From NCBI GenBank assembly GCA_003551785.1, contig PUNP01001026.1, positions 1-6,252 of the forward strand: a stretch of DNA of 6,252 bases, read 5' to 3'. The stretch comes from Candidatus Brocadiaceae bacterium (GTDB taxonomy: Bacteria; Planctomycetota; Brocadiia; SM23-32). A program made the position numbers and the translations under genes. The notes beneath the pieces were generated by a model. That model saw only the letters and a list, made by a program, of their open reading frames with translations, did not search any database and was not told the DNA's origin. Below are positions 5,237 to 6,252 of the stretch, in pieces (the first letter of the stretch is position 1; each line of letters starts with the position of its first letter).

Positions 5237-5305
5237 TTTTGCCAACAAAATGATTGATATTGGAGATGATGGTTTTCAGGGAGAATTCCACAATTAGGTA
5301 TAACT

Positions 5306-6252
5306 ATGAACGAAAACCTGCAAGCGCGTGAGAAACTTCAATCCGAGCTGCGTGAACTCTTCCAGTTCGATGTCTCCGATCTGGATTTTGGTATCTACCG
5401 CATCCTGAATCGGAAACAGGACCAGATCGAAAAGTTCATCGAAGAGGACCTGCTTGATGCCGTGAAGGAAGGGCTGAAAGAATACCAGCAGCAGGACGCT
5501 TCGGACCTGGAGGATATCAAGCGCCAGATCACCGAAAACATATCTCCGGATGCGTTCGATGATGAAGGGAACCTGGTCAAATATCAGGATACCCGCCTCG
5601 GTAAAAATTACCTGGGGGCACTTGAAAAGGCCGAAATGCAGAAGGTCGGCGCCGATACCGAAAAGAAAATCTATAATGACCTCTGCACCTTCTTCTCACG
5701 CTACTACCAGGACGGCGATTTTGTGACCGAACGCCGCATCAGCACCCGCAACCCGAAATACGCCGTTCCCTATAACGGGGAAGAAGTGTTGCTGCACTGG
5801 GCCAATAAGGATCAGTACTACACCAAAACCGGGGAACATTTCTCCAACTACAAGTTCGATGCCGGCGAAAAATCCGTCTGGTTCAAGGTGGCTCAGGCTG
5901 AGACGGAAAAAGATAACGTGAAGGCGAACGAGGACCGGTATTTCGTCCTGCGGCCAGAACATCCTTTTGAGCTGAACGAGGGAACCAACGAACTCACCAT
6001 CTGGTTTGAATACCGAGGCCTGACCGACGAGGAACAGGAGCGGTGGCTGAAGGTCTATAACAGCGTTGAGACACCGAGAAAAACGCTGGACCGGCGAGCA
6101 CTCTGCATCGCCTATGAAGAATGGTTACTTGAGCAACTGCCGCCCGACTGGGGTAACGCTCTGTCGCGAATCCCTGACAACAAGACGCGTTCGCTGCTCT
6201 ACTGCCGGCTGAACCACTATACGGCCAAAAACACTACCGATTATTTCATCCA
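5306..6252 (+). CDS. mod: Mod-like site-specific DNA methyltransferase, N-terminal part (3' truncated by window edge)
   Basis: An open frame of 315 codons from ATG 5306 to the window end, without a stop. The N-terminus (ELRELFQFDVSDLDFGIYRI, then LNRKQDQIEKFIEEDL) and the segments TFFSRYYQDGDFVTERR, VLLHWANKDQYYTKTG and LNHYTAKNTTDYFI are typical of the large Mod-type adenine methyltransferases associated with type III or similar restriction systems. The catalytic DPPY and AdoMet motifs would lie further downstream, beyond the window, as would any Res helicase-nuclease subunit. TAGGT at 5295-5299 is a modest ribosome-binding site. The gap after the second TIR gene is 69 bp with no clear promoter, so read-through from the TIR operon is possible. 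Codon use is more GC-rich than in the TIR genes, suggesting separate origins. The role would be modifying self DNA in a restriction-modification system. Confidence 0.75.
   Translation, partial: MNENLQAREKLQSELRELFQFDVSDLDFGIYRILNRKQDQIEKFIEEDLLDAVKEGLKEYQQQDASDLEDIKRQITENISPDAFDDEGNLVKYQDTRLGKNYLGALEKAEMQKVGADTEKKIYNDLCTFFSRYYQDGDFVTERRISTRNPKYAVPYNGEEVLLHWANKDQYYTKTGEHFSNYKFDAGEKSVWFKVAQAETEKDNVKANEDRYFVLRPEHPFELNEGTNELTIWFEYRGLTDEEQERWLKVYNSVETPRKTLDRRALCIAYEEWLLEQLPPDWGNALSRIPDNKTRSLLYCRLNHYTAKNTTDYFI

Overview
The window looks like a bacterial (less likely archaeal) chromosomal accessory region, best read as part of a defence island. Nothing in it fixes the species. Bacterial-style signals are a strong AGGAGGT ribosome-binding site before the antitoxin gene and a TTGTCA-17 bp-TATACT promoter upstream of the TIR genes. 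A TTTAAATA box on the minus strand near 3071-3078 would also suit an archaeon. The restriction-modification gene at the right end has a balanced, moderately GC-rich codon style. The toxin-antitoxin and TIR genes are visibly more AT-rich, which fits their arrival as separate cassettes.

Layout. (1) 1-273: the 3' end of an unrecognised plus-strand gene. (2) 395-673, minus strand: an unrecognised reading frame that runs straight into a repeat element and probably lost its 5' end there. (3) 652-977 and 2013-2341: two diverged copies, in the same orientation, of a ~327 bp MITE-like element with perfect 13 bp terminal inverted repeats (AGGTGCCGTTCCC / GGGAACGGCACCT) and no transposase. (4) Between the copies, 1281-1908: a DUF104/AF2212-type antitoxin overlapping a PIN-domain VapC-type toxin, with a candidate promoter near 1053-1081. 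(5) 3046 down to 2345, minus strand: a coiled-coil protein and a 42-residue protein linked TAA-ATG, ending right at the second MITE-like copy.

(6) 3276-5236: two adjacent TIR-domain genes separated by 2 bp. The first is a TIR domain plus a cysteine-rich C-terminal domain. The second has a novel-looking N-terminal domain, a central TIR domain and a C-terminal helical part. Both keep the glutamate expected of NAD-cleaving TIR enzymes. (7) 5306 to the window end: the N-terminal part of a Mod-like (type III-class) site-specific DNA methyltransferase, cut off before its catalytic motifs.

Working together: the paired TIR genes look like a self-contained two-component defence operon, with no Thoeris ThsA or other recognisable partner in the window, set just upstream of a restriction-modification system. 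The toxin-antitoxin cassette bracketed by MITE-like copies looks like a composite mobile or stabilising unit placed beside the same island. The two-TIR operon is the best candidate for an undescribed system; the MITE-bracketed toxin-antitoxin unit is second.
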